From: Bactericera cockerelli | Lineage: Eukaryota > Arthropoda > Insecta > Hemiptera > Triozidae | Direction: 5' to 3' | DNA: 64,000 bases | Assembly: GCA_024516035.1 (NCBI GenBank) | Contig: CM044957.1 | Span: forward strand, 46,978,300-47,042,299 | Part shown: positions 1-13,400 of the stretch, one piece after another | Layout of the letters: each line of letters starts with the position of its first letter | How positions within the stretch are numbered: position 1 is the stretch's first letter | Notes under the pieces: generated by a model | What the model saw: the letters and a program-made list of their open reading frames with translations, nothing else | Databases searched by the model: none | Told to the model about the DNA's origin: nothing | Program-made: the position numbers and the translations under genes

Positions 1-48
1 GTAGTTTCTGGGAGGCGTTCTCCCGCGAAATAACCGTTTCGCTTGATT

Positions 49-178
49 GAATTCTTTAGTAATAGGACATAATATATGTACAAACAAGTAATGATAAAAA
101 TTAAAGTACAAAATTAAGAACAATAAAAAAAAAGATAAACAACATAGATGGCAATTTCTTCCACCCAACCCTTTGCCA
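49..178 (-). repeat. LINE-like 3' tail repeat (LT family)
   Basis: In sense orientation the family reads GGTTGGGTGGAAGAG, ATTGCCATAGGCAATAA, CCCCGCCCTTTAGTTAGGAC, then an AT-rich stretch, an AATAAAG-like signal and an A-rich or (ATA)n tail. Here the minus-strand copy ends in ttcttccacccaaccctt. The layout suggests the 3'UTR of a non-LTR retrotransposon, but no attached coding part is seen. Confidence 0.6.
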
Positions 179-284
179 CTGAACCAGCTGCCATTTTGTA
201 AAACCGCTCAATTCTATTGCTTCTTCCCACTGAGATCATATAACACTGAGATCATATATGTTATATGATTTATTTATTTATTTT

Positions 285-370
285 ATTTTTATTTAGAAAC
301 TCTTTATTAGTAGAACATAATATATATACAGACAAATAATGGTAAACATTAAATACGAAATTGATCTCAG
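285..370 (-). repeat. LT-family partial copy
   Basis: Only the distal AT-rich part remains (aaactctttattagtagaac... cagacaaataatggta). It matches the same part of the 12985-13185 copy. Confidence 0.5.
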
Positions 371-470
371 TGCTACTTCCTATTCAAAAGGATTTTTCTT
401 TGTCTTTTAAACGTGATATGCCATTTGGGAATGGATAAAACAACGTCCAAAATTTGCGTTGATTTCACAG

Positions 471-3400
471 CCATCAACAAAGGCGAAAGCTGGTCAGGTA
501 GAACCTGCTGTCACCAGACCCTCTCAGAAAGATGTCAGTACTCCTGCATCACGGCTACGAGTAGAGCAGACTTGCAGCATACCTGTCGTCAAAGTGATGA
601 ACTGGACTTTTTCACTTGTCTAGACAAGCAACAGGTGTGTATACAAAATATCTCAAGAACGGTAAGTCGTAGAGCGATGAATTTTGACGCTATCAGTTAG
701 GTACAGTTACAGATCAGCTGTTACAGATCAGAGATGAGAACATTATTTAAATTTGTTTAATCGAAACAAAAACTCAAGGAAATTTCATACAAGGAAAGGA
801 GTTATGTCAACTTTAGCTTAGAAGGTATGGTAATAATAACACGGTATGGTAAAACTGTAAACGTTCAGATTTTTTGATTGTCAGTGTATAAATAAATGAT
901 TGAGAGAATTCTATTTAAATAGGGATTTTTTACGAGCAAAATGGGATTTTTTTAAAAACTACATCTGACAACCCTGTTTGTCGAGGATTGTGATAACTTG
1001 ATAAGCTATAAGAAATTTTTATTTATGCTAAGAATTAATTTACTTTAATATTGTAGGTACCTATTAAAATTCAAATGTTCATAATTTATTTGCAACAAGT
1101 GTTCCATGAGTGTCATGCTGCTATGGTCAATGCTCCTGCTTCTTTGCGAGGAACAAAACACTGTTCTGAAAGTCGGGAAATTTTTAAAATACCAGGTTTT
1201 TTGACACTGAACAGTGAACACTGATGGACTTAAGCCCAATAGCATTTAATTGGTAATGGACAATTGAACCATGCACTTAGCAACTTTATACACAATCACT
1301 AATAATTATACAACAATAACTCTTTATTGACAAGAACACTCGTAATATTGACAAAGGGCGTAATTATTGCCTGAGGCAATCTCTGCCATCAAACCCACTA
1401 TTCAAATGATTAAAAGCTAATCAAGTCCATTAAAGCCGGTTTGCTAAAAATGCAATCCATACCTACATAGATTTTCAGCCCATTATACAGAAGAATCTCG
1501 CTAACTCCACATTCAAGGGTTAGAAGCGTCATTTCTAGTGATCGAGTTTCGAGTTATCGGGATTTCAAATAAAAAGCGAAGTTCGCCGGGGACGAAGAAT
1601 TCTTTCGAGTTAACATGATTCTATTGTATTATTAGTTTCCTTTAATATACGACTACCCTAGTCATTTTTTTAAAACAAGATTGTGCTATATTTGTAACTA
1701 TTTTTTTCAATGTTTCTGCCACCCATTTTTCGAGCAAGTTTCTATAAATTTTATTTTGTCATGTTCTTCTTTGATTTTGGTGGGTAACTGTTCAAATGCT
1801 TTGACTACTAAATATTTCAAAGATTTTTGTCCCTTATCACTGTGTATCACTGGGTTTCCGCGGTATCACAAAGTTTTTCCTTCTCAATTTGTCATATATA
1901 TGTCTCACGTGGTTTATTGTTTAGTCTGGTGACGAATGCTGTGGCAACGCCAGGACTGTGGAGTGTCATCACGCGTGCCGGCTCATTTTCCAGAGTGAGC
2001 TGACTCCGAGCAAGGAGATGAGAACAGGAGTGGTCAGCGCTTGCTCCTCCAGTAGTCCCAAAGTTATGCACTGCGTCAAGAACTACACCAAACTGGCCCC
2101 GGCAGTAAACAACCATAAACGTATGTATTATTATAACATGAACATTTATTTTTGTTTTTACATTTGGTACATTAGAAGGGACAATCCAGTCCTATTCGTT
2201 AATTTTGAAATCATATGACCTATACAAGTAGGTCATATGAATTATGTGTTGAGGAATTGATATACCTAATATGTCTTCTGACAAATGTCAGAAATATGCG
2301 AATAAATAGAAATAATATGTAAAAGTGTTGGACTTTCATCAGTTTGAAAGTCAAAACTTTTACGGAAAATATTTCACTCGCGGAGCGATCGAAAATTTTG
2401 CACAGTCTAACTTTAGTATGCTTTATTAGATAAAAAGACATATTATATAATTATGTACAATACAAATAATTATTATAAAAAAAATAGAAAAAGAGAAACA
2501 ATAAAATGGAAAGAAATAGATGAATACATATATCCTAACTAAAGGGTTTTTGCCTATGGCAATCTCTTCCACCCAACCTACATGTACACTTATGGACTAC
2601 CTGTCTTGCACTGACAGTCTAAATAATAAAGCACTCACTACCTGTCATCATATTTCTGTGTGGGTAAAAAGCAAAATGTGGTCCGCGATGTGTGTTTTTT
2701 TTTTTCAATTTTGAGTTATTACACAATACAATACAATATTATAATTAACCTCAGTAGCTTGGCCTATAAGCCGGCGGATTTTCATTTTTAGATTGGTTAG
2801 GCAGATATTTAGTAAAGCAAGTTTGAGTAGTTGTGAATTCACGATTGTGATTAACACAAATATGATAACAATACAATTCAATATACAATAACCGACCTCA
2901 GTAGTTTGACCTATAAGACGTTTTTGTAATACATCTGTGGTGCTAAGTCACGGATTGCGTACTGTGTAAGATAGGGAAAACCGACGCTCAGCAATGTGTT
3001 GTGTTATAGAATTTGTCTATTAATTTCGCCCTCAATGTCGCTTATCACGTATTACTATCGCATCTTGTTTATTTTTTTTCCTCAGATGTACACTGCTGTG
3101 ATAAAGCACCCAACTTACAGTGCAAAGAAAGCTGCCACAAAAGTTTACGAGCAAGATTGACAGACCAGGAAATCATTGACAACTTGCAGGAGGGAGGATG
3201 TGGACCTCCATTACCTCATGTAAGGGCATTATTTATTATTATAGACTTCTAGTTCAACAATAGAAGCGCCAATTATCACACCGACCTCTATTTAGATTTA
3301 TTGTGACCAGTTTTAATTATTTATTTTTTTACTTTAGGTCGAACGTGTGACTCAAATATATTTCAAAGGTAAAATATTTCTTCCAACTCACTACCGAGAG

Positions 3401-6400
3401 GTGACCAGTTGATTCTAATTCTGATGTACGTCCTGATTTGAAGTAGTCGGGACGGGGGTGCTACCCTCCATTCGCTGGGAATCGTACCAGCTACCCACAT
3501 CACCCAGCCTGGATAGGGCCGGAAATGCCTGCCTCACGTGTTTGGATGGAACAGAGTTTTCGTCGAAAAGTCTGCCCCAACCGAAAGTCAAACTCGGGAA
3601 CTCTGGACAAAGGCATCATGAATTTCATCGAAATCCTTTGGATAAAGGAACATTCAATCATTTCAGTTTAACTGAAAACAGTGAGTGAGCGAAGCGACCT
3701 CGACTGTACTGTAAATCCCCCCAAAAACACCACTTCGTGGTTAAAAAAAGAAGAACGCCTCACTCAAAAGAATGATTTTAATTAGCTAAAAATAAATGAT
3801 ATCAAATTGAGAACACCTTACCCCCTCTCTTTCTATATCTCTGCACTCCTCTCTGAATTTATTTCTCTTGTGTTTATCTTTCTTTATCCTTTCTAGGGGT
3901 CATCCTAAACTTGATTTCTCTTTAAATTTACTTGTTGCACGGCAATAAATAATGGCGGTCGGAGTATGATTTTTCTGAACTTATTAGATTTGAATCGAGA
4001 AAATTACACCGCGACCGCCATTATTTATTGCCGTGCAACAAGTAAATTTAAAGAGAAATCAAGTTTAGGATGACCCCTAGAAAGGATAAAGAAAGATAAA
4101 CACAAGAGAAATAAATTCAGAGAGGAGTGCAGAGATATAGAAAGAGAGGGGGTAAGGTGTTCTCAATTTGATATCATTTATTTTTAGCTAATTAAAATCA
4201 TTCTTTTGAGTGAGGCGTTCTTCTTTTTTTAACCACGAAGTGGTGTTTTTGGGGGGATATCAGTTCTTTTTGTACGAAAATATAGGTTCATACACTACTG
4301 AAACATTATGAATAACAAAAATAAACAAGCTGGGAAAATGTGAAAGCACCAAGTTGTCTTTTTTTTAAGATATATTTTTAACAGTACGTATTTAATTTTT
4401 CTAAGGTCAATATGTATTTGGATCACCGTCCCCAAAGGCCCCCTGAGTCCCCAAAGGATATATCCCGGAAATAAGACCATAATTTTTTTAAATTGGGTAT
4501 TTAAGAAAATGAAAACTATAAAATTATTATTTTTATATAAGAATTGGCCTTTTATAAGGAAATCTTTAAAATCTCTAACTAATGAAAGGCAATGCCTTCA
4601 GTGTATAGTAGAATTATGTAAAATACATAGAAGGCCATGCCTCAGGAATATAGTAGGGTTAGGGATAATACATAGAAGGCAATGCCTTTGGTTTATAGTA
4701 GGGTTAGGTAAATATATAGAAGGCCATGCCTTGGGTTTATCATAGGGTTAGGAAAAATACATAGAAGGCCATGCCTCAGGTCTATATCAATGATTCCTAG
4801 GTGTGTCGATTATAATTTTTAAGCTAGGCCTAAACAATGTAGGTACAAAATCAGGTAAAATGCAAGCGACGCGACGGGAGACAATTTGGTGTTGATAAAA
4901 CCATGAGCGGGAGAGAACTCGGTGGTGACGTCCCTTATCAATACCTCACGAGGTATGAGTGTACCCCGGACATAATGGACAGAGAAAAAAAAACTTCCCT
5001 GAAGGGGATCGAACCCAAGTCATCGTGCGTGCAAGCCTAGTATGCTACCCACTTGGCCAAAGTCACTACTTTGTCACAACTTTTAGTGAGAAGCATCGAC
5101 ATGAGAGCTAATTCATCATATTTTATCTCCATCCAACCATGATTGTCCAAAATCAATCTCCGTAATGCCGCCACAGGTCATTGGCCAATTCTGCAACTAC
5201 TAAAATTTTCCTCGCGAGGGTAATGGGGTCGTCATGAAGATCAAATATAAAGATCGGAAAAAGAAAACAACGTTAAGCCCAAATTGAAAATATAGAGCCA
5301 AAAACTTTCGTCCTCGCCAGGATTCGAACCCATGTTGACTGGGTGGCAGGTCGAGCATGCTACCAATAGACAAAGTTATCTTCTAAAGAAACGGACGGAA
5401 AATGAACTAACTAAATTAATACTTGGAAAGTTAAACATTAAAATTTTGCAGTGAGAGAGCGAGGTCATCTCGAAAAATACATACTGGCCAAGATCTGACC
5501 ACTAAGCTAAAGGATTCGAAGGTACCTACCCGTCAAAGAAAATGAAAAGGCCACCAGGTGCCACCCAGTGGACCGGATGAAGGAATAAAATCAATAAATT
5601 TGGTATCTGCTCATCAAGATCTTTCATTTGATACCACTTAAGATTAGTATTATCCTTCAATTCCCGATTTGGGCTCCCAAAACCCGAGGCCGCCCAAATG
5701 GGCCGCCCGCTTATAAATTAGAATTTTTTTTGGTCCGGGCTCATCTCCATTATATCTTGATCACTTTAGACACCTCACTTAATGTTCAGTGCCAAGTTAA
5801 AGACACGAAGTCGGGTCTCAAAGGATCCGTATGAAAAAAAAAAAACAGAAAAAAAAAAAAAAAAAATTATGAATCTTTTCAAGTCTTTCACGATTGTTGG
5901 GGGGTCTCGACAATAGGGTTCCCGTTGGCCTAGGAAGTCAAACAAAAAGTCAAATCAATTTACTTTTCAACGTAGAGTTCATTTCTGCAATAAAAATTGC
6001 AATTTTCGAAATTCATGTTGCACTTTTCGCTGGCTGAAAGTACATGAAATGCATGGGAACTATGTTTTCCGTAACCTTACACTCTGCCGGGCTGTCTCTT
6101 TCTTCTTTCTTCACACCTCGGCCGAGGTGTTTGATATTCTACATTGTCTTTACCTTATAAAGAGTAATACGATAATAACAGGCTACTGAGGTCGGTATCC
6201 TGTTTTATAATTTGTCCCTTATTATTATCACAGTAGTCGCCGTGGCCGAGTGAGTTAGCGCGCTAGGCATTGCACGCATGGTGACCTGGGTTCGATCCCC
6301 AGAGGGGCAGGTTTTTTTTCTGTGTATACTTGGGTGTTCGGGGTACACTCATACCTCGTGAGGAAAAATGAGTAGCTGCTTTAATTTTAGCAGCGACCAG

Positions 6401-9400
6401 TATCAGAATTGTAGGCAAAAATAAGATATTAGCATATTAAAAGATTTGGAAAAAATCCTATAATTCTGCGCTACCTACTAAAAATTGTGATATAATAGCA
6501 CAAAGAAACACATTTATTATTATTTTAAAGAGTAATATAATAATAATAAGCTACTGAGGTCGGTATCCTGTTCTTATAATATGTCCCTTTATTATCACAG
6601 GAGAAGCTGTGTTACCTTATAAAGAGTAATATAATAATAATAAGCTACTGAGGTCGGTATCCTGTTCTATAATTTGTCCTTTATTATTATCACAGGAGAA
6701 GCTGTGGCAATGTTTCCTACAGGGAGCGAGTGAGGCGCCGGTGAGTCCCGTGGACAGGGAGGTGTCTCGTATAGACAGGATGGGCATGGACGCAGCCAAG
6801 CTGCATTGCTGTTACAAAGCTGTGTCTCCCCTGTGTCGCCGTCTCTGTCTGAAGACATTCTCTAATGAGTGGGCCAAGTCCTGGGAGGATTTCGACAGAG
6901 ATTGTCTGCCCCAGATGTCCGAGATGTCCTTGGAAAATTGCTTGAGTGAAGGTAAGTGCATGAGTTAAGGTAAGAAGGTACATAAGTGCTTGAGGGAAGG
7001 TAAGTGCTTGAGTGAAGGTAAGTGCTTGAGTTAAGGTAAGTGCTTGAGTGAAGGTAAGTGCTTGAGTGAGGGTAAGTGCTTGAGTGAGGGTAAGTGCTTG
7101 AGTGAAGGTAAGTGCTTGAGTGAAGGCAAGTGCTTGAGTGAAGGTAAGTGCTTGAGTGAAGGTAAGTGCTTGAGTTAAGGTGAGAAGGTAAGTGGAGGGA
7201 AGGTAAGAGTGAAGAATGTGCACTGGTAGTCAAGTGGTTAACGCGCTGGTCTGGTAATCCAAGTAGCGTAGGAATCCGTTGGTTTGAATCCCACCCGGTG
7301 CATGAATTTTTCCTCGTTGATTTGAGTTTGTGACCACATAATAATAAGACACTGAGAGTTAGGTGGTAGAAAATACTTTGAGCATTAACCTTGCCTGGTG
7401 GTTACCTGTCACTAAAGAGTGTTATTATTATTATAAGTTGAGGTCAGCACTCTTGATATATTTTTGTGCGGACTCCGAAAAAAAGTATTCACCTACATAC
7501 CGAAAGGAGACTCTGGGCAAAATTTGGAGTCAGGCTAAATGGTCGCTTGGGAGTAGCGTTGATTATACTAAATGAATGAATGTATACCTAGTATACATAG
7601 AATTTATACAAAATAAAATACCTACATTAAGATGATTTCATCTTGATTTTACTTCCGAGAAATTTTCAATATTAAAAATCGGGGTATTGTGTTCGTTTTT
7701 GTAAAAAAAAAAATATTTTTTCCCGATTTCAATTTTTTTCATAATTTTTTTTAACATCATTTTAACGTCCAATCATTTTCTTGGTTTCAAGTTTTCATCC
7801 AAAAAAATTAACCAATAGTAACCTATACTTGAATTTGAAAATAAAAATAAAACAAGCATTTTAGTGAAACGCATCAAAAACCTCGGCCGAGGTATGAAGA
7901 ACGCCCTTCCACCCAACCCTTATAATATTTTATCAGTACCTCTTTTTAATTATTAATTGTTTGTTAATTGTAACTAGTTTTGTCTGTTCATTTTTTTACC
8001 TCACATTGTTAACATACATAAGTATTACGAACAATTAAAAATGTTAAATAAATAAAAATATTTCATACATATATTTCATACTCACTTTTCTGTTTATACT
8101 GATTAAAATAGAGAGGTTAGTTGATGGCATGGAAAATCAGAACTATTACCTGCTGATGAGAGCAAATAAGCTCGAAACAGCTGTCCAGGTATGTTCTGAT
8201 ATTCATGTACATCTAGTATAACTTCTCACTTTTCTGTTTATACTGATATACTGAAATAGTTCCCCTGTTCTCTTCCTCTTCCAGTGGAGGAGCCGTGTGA
8301 GCTGGGCTGCGAGGGCCTCAACTACTGCGCCAACTTCAACAACCGTCCGACCTCCTTGTTTCGCAGTTGCAACTCCCAGGCGGACGACGCCGCACGGTAT
8401 GACGTCGCCCTGTGGTCCCAGCAGGCCAGCCTGAGTCTGCCGGGGCTCCATCTCCCGGTGCGGAACATCTCCCGCTGCTCTCTGGACACCTGGAAAGCCA
8501 TCGCCTGCATCCTGCAGATCAAGCCGTGCCATGCCCGCACCCACTCCAGTAGCATCTGCAGGTAAGCTACGTCGGGCCGGGGTCAGAGTCCATAAAGGAA
8601 GAGATTTTTTTTTTTTTTAAAGATGAGTGTTTCACAGCCTTTTATATTTCGTATCCATTAAACAGGACCTACTGTAGACGCTTGTGGTCTGTGTTGTAGC
8701 CTGCCCATCCCGTAGTATGCCTCCCCTCTGATGGGCGAAAAGAGACACAATACTTCCCATTTAGGTGCTGGGTCAACACGAGCGCACCGGAAGGTATACC
8801 TTACAAACAATTGTAACCAAATTAAGAATACAAATTTTTGTCGGCACGGGGAATCGAACCCGGGACCGTTGGCATTCGCACCGCCCTTGACCAAGTTTAG
8901 TTTTATCAATTTCAATCTATATTCTATATACTTTATTGTAAATAAAACTTGATCAAACATGTTTAATAATAATAATAATAATAAAGCCCTCCTGGAGCAG
9001 AACTAAGGTGTTAATGAATGAATGCCCAGTCCAAACGAGATGTACTGGAATAGGCACTATCCGCATTACAAAACTTTATTTTCGCGTCTCATCATTAAGA
9101 ATATGAAATAAAATTTGTTAAAAAATAACGGGAAGTGGAGGAAAACAATGAATCCCCAAATACATACAAACTCTGTTTCGTGTTCGTATAGGCCGGCTGG
9201 CGCGTGTTCTCTTGACGAACGCTCGCCTCCCGCCGAGCTTGATATGTACCTAAAGAGTTAATGAAATCTATGTTCCTAAAAACGCTTTCCATTTTATTTA
9301 TTTTTTATTTATTTACACTTTATTAATAGGACATATTATATACAACACAAATAATCTATACTTATAAAAGAGAGTTTCACTCACGGATTCATCACTGTTT

Positions 9401-10433
9401 CTCCGAACTGGTAAGTCCTAGGAAGCTGAAATTTGGTAGGTAGCTTTGTCTTATAGTCTAGATGTGCAATAAGACGGGATTTTTCGAAATTCCCACTACA
9501 AAACCTGCCATTATCCAAAAAGGATCAATTGCTTTACGGCCATGCCTCGGCCCGCAAAGCGGGCGACAGCCCACTAGTTACAAATAAAAATACAATATAA
9601 TAGAAGAAAAAAATAAATATATACATAATATATGTCCTAACTAAAGGGCGGGGTTATTGCCTTTGGTAATCTCTTCCACCCAACCCTTGTTGTTCTTTTT
9701 TTTCTTTATTTTGTCTACTCCATTGACTGCCTCCTCTAGGGACGACTGCCACGAGCTCCTCAGCGAGTGTCTGGACTGGCGGAACATGCCGCCCGGCCAC
9801 TCGGCCGTCTCCCTCTGTTCCCGCTTCTCGCCCGCCTCCCCCGCCGCCCCCTGCTTCTCCCTCCAGCACTTCATGCGCCCCTCAGACACCCCCTACCCCG
9901 ACCCCGAGGCCCAGGTGACCCTCCCCTGCAGGGGCGACCCTTGTCCTGCCGCGCACGTCTGCACGATCAACCGGAACTGTCCGCGACACCACCGCGCCAC
10001 GTGCCAGCCCTACCAGTGCACGCAAGGTACGAACAGTCGAACACGTGTTGTTTATTTTAATTTTTTTTTTTTTGGCATTGGGCAAAAAAAACCCATACAG
10101 CCATTTTCTTTAATATTTCAAAGATTATAATAATATGTAATATAAGAAAATAAAAATAATTAAGTATAAAAAATAACGGTGTGGGTGGGTAGGAAAAAAT
10201 TAAATAAAAAAATAATCTGAAAATAACCTAACAAAACTTTAATAATTTTAGATAGCTCTCAAAAAGGTAATCAAAAATATACATTATGTATGTTTTTGGG
10301 ATTTACATAATTTTATTCAATGTGCATAAAAAATATGATTAGGGATTTGTGTACAGGACCCACTAAAAATTCCTCTTTCAAACCCAAATTTTATAATACC
10401 GTAAAACTTAAATATAAGAGAACTCATGGGACC

Positions 10434-10467
<34 letters not shown>

Positions 10468-13400
10468 TTTTTTTCTCTCTTTTATCCAGATTTCTCTTAT
10501 AAAGAGGTTATTTTTCCTTGTACAGAGGTAAATTATTTAACCTGGAATTCGTTTTCTTTTATCCAGTTCTTTTATATCGACGTTCGAATGTAAACATATT
10601 TACGCGATATGGTTTTATTTATTTGTCGTATGAATTTCCAGCCCTACCCAGGCTGAGTAAGGTTAATGTGGATAGCTGGTACGATTCCCAGTGATTAGAG
10701 GCCAACGTACTGATCAGGACGTTAAAACCAAATAGAAGGGTATCCAGCGCTAAAAAACGTTCTCCCACCGTGCCAACCTCAACCATGAGGTTGAACAAAG
10801 GCGACACCAATGGCAACATAAGCTGATATGAGATAAAGGCAAGGGAGATATATATCGTATGAAATATTAATAAATAAATCTTATTGTAATGTACGAGTAC
10901 GATATGGAATTGTATCTCTTTTTTTCTCATATATTTTCAGTAATATTACTAATATTTATTTTACTATCTATAAACAAGTCAACCAACTCATCTCCCTGGG
11001 GCACACAGCCCACAACTGCCGCCGCATTTAAATCTCTTTTAAAATTGTGTTATGTATAAATTGTGTTATGTATAAATTGTGTTATGTATAAATTGTGTAA
11101 TGTATAAATTGTGTTATGTATAAATTGTGTTCTGTATTTGAAACTCAGGCTGCAAGCTAGGGGAGGTGTCCCAGTACTTGGTCCCGGCGGGGTCTTACGT
11201 GCGCATACCCCTCAGTAACGGACAGAAAGGATGCCTGAAGATATGCCAGTGCTCTCTGCATGGGGCCATAGAGAAGTGCCAACCTGTCCCTTGCTTTCCC
11301 TTGGAGTCCTGTGTGCTGGGCGGGAAGAGAATAGGTGAGCCGCGACCATGGAGTGGTTTGTTAGCATCAATTTCTTAGCGTGGGATCCCACGAGTTTTGT
11401 CTCGCATCGTTGCGAAACATTTTGCAACGTTACGTAAATATAATATAAATATACCTCCCCTTATTTATAGGACTAATAAGCCCCATTATTCCAGCAGTAG
11501 GTAATTCCAAGACATGGTATTGTGTGGTCGAAATCTCTATTAGAATTATAATGTGTCAGGTCCCGGCTGGGTTTCGAACCCGCGACTTCTGGAATACCAG
11601 ACAGACGCCTTGACCACTGAGCTACCGGTACAGGTAGCTCGGGGATACATGCTCCGCTCATCCTAAAGAATCAAATGAGATTGAATCTTACTATCTGACA
11701 CATTTTGCTTACCCTTTGCAACATACCACTATAATATTTCTCACAGAGCACGGCACCTCGTTCATGATTGACTGCAACACGTGCAGCTGTTACGCGGGCG
11801 AGATTGTTTGCACCAAGGCGCAGTGCCGCAACCCCGAGGCTCGGGCATTGGCGTTCACATCACTGCCGTGCAACTGCGTGCCCCACCACGTACCCGTGTG
11901 TGGCAGGAATGGTGTCACCTATCCCAACTCCTGCCTGGCCAAGTGAGTAGGCAATGCGGACCTCATATATCAATCGAGCTCGCCGGGAGGCGAGCGCTCG
12001 TCAAGTAGCGCCAGCCAACCGGCCTATATTAACACGGAACAAAGTTTATGTGTATTACTTCCGAGAAATTTCTAATATTAGAAATCGGAAGTATTGTGTT
12101 CGTATTTTTTTTTTATTTTTTTTTTTTTTTATCATAATATATAAGACATGAAACTTTCAGTTGAAATCGGTGCCGCCAGTGGTGACTTTTTGACCACCTT
12201 CTGGCTCAACGGTACGAGCTATGAATCTTTTTTAGAACAGGTTTTTTTTTAGAAAAAAAAAATTATAGTGGTTTTCTTCAAACATTTTTATTTAATTACA
12301 GATATCTGAATACCTGAATTGCTGAATTAGGCGGCCCTGGTTACATATGGTTAGTGATATCGAAAAATATAAGAAAGTTCAACTCAATTTAACACCTGTT
12401 ACCAAATTGAAAATATAAAAAGTTGCAAATATAGTCACTTTTTGCGGAGTTCGACTTCTTTTCGAGGAATAACTTGTGTGATGTTCACACCTGTTTTTCA
12501 CACCGAGAAATTTCTAATATTAGAAATCGGAAATATTGTGTTCGTTTTTCCTCCCAATTCAATTTTTTTCATATTTTTTTGGTTATGCTTTTATCTTCAG
12601 ATGTGCCGGTCTCCTGGATTCTGACTTCGAGTTCGGGCCGTGTTCCAGCAAGGACCCGTGTGCCTCCCGCCCGTGCGGGGAGAGCGAGGTCTGCCTGGTC
12701 AGGCGTCAGGTGTGCCTGACGCTACTGCGCAAGCCTTGTGCGCAGGTCACGTGTGTGAGCACGCGTGAGGCATGCAGCAGTCAGGCGTACGACCCGGTGT
12801 GTGATATTGAGGGGGTCCAGTACAACAACCTGTGTTACCTTGTGCGGTACGGCAAGACGCTGGCCTATGAGGGGCCTTGTTTGGTGAGTAGTACTAAAGT
12901 TATGTCACCACTCGTGTGCTCTAGTTTTCCCTCTGAACATGAAGAATAGAAAGAGGAATTACGTTCCTCTTTCCATTGCGTGCCTCTTTTATTTATTTAT
13001 TTATTTAGAAACTCTTTATTAGTAGAACATACGAGTATATACAGACAAATAATGGTAAAAATTAAATATAAAAATTGACAATATTAATAATATAAAGAAG
13101 AGAAAAAAATAAACAAAATATATACATATGTCCTAACTAAAGGGCGGGGTTATTGCCTATGGCAATCTCTTCCACCCAACCCTTTTGAGTTGCAAGAACA
13201 TATAGTTTTCGAGAGTCATGCGCGAAAAGAATTTTTTTTTCAATTTTGAATCTAAAACTATAAAAGTTTCACTGAAAACCCTACAACCAGGTCAGATAAT
13301 AATAAAAGGATCAGAAAGAACTTTGCACCGATCTTTTTTGTGACCTTAAAATGTTTATAACTCTAGAAATTAATAATATCGCCTTATTCATACTGCCCGA

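Noticed and set aside
1045..1245. Short open frames in the first RECK introns (for example 1045-1245, 2220-2441)
   Set aside because: AT-rich intron frames with no conserved residues or splice context.
4670..4760. Telomere-like repeat (tagggttagg)
   Set aside because: Part of a 54-bp minisatellite unit; neither TTAGG nor TTAGGG runs in tandem.
6940..7185. CRISPR-like array
   Set aside because: Units are contiguous without spacers, lie in an animal intron and are splice-site copies.
6717..7233. Minus-strand open frames of repeated LTQALTFTQA and SSTYLH peptides
   Set aside because: These are translations of the 18-bp donor array and the antisense of RECK exon 6696-6951, with no independent coding signal.
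9641..10130. Open frames in other frames and strand over RECK exon 9740-10026
   Set aside because: GC-rich exon shadows; the RECK frame carries the conserved cysteines and splice phases.
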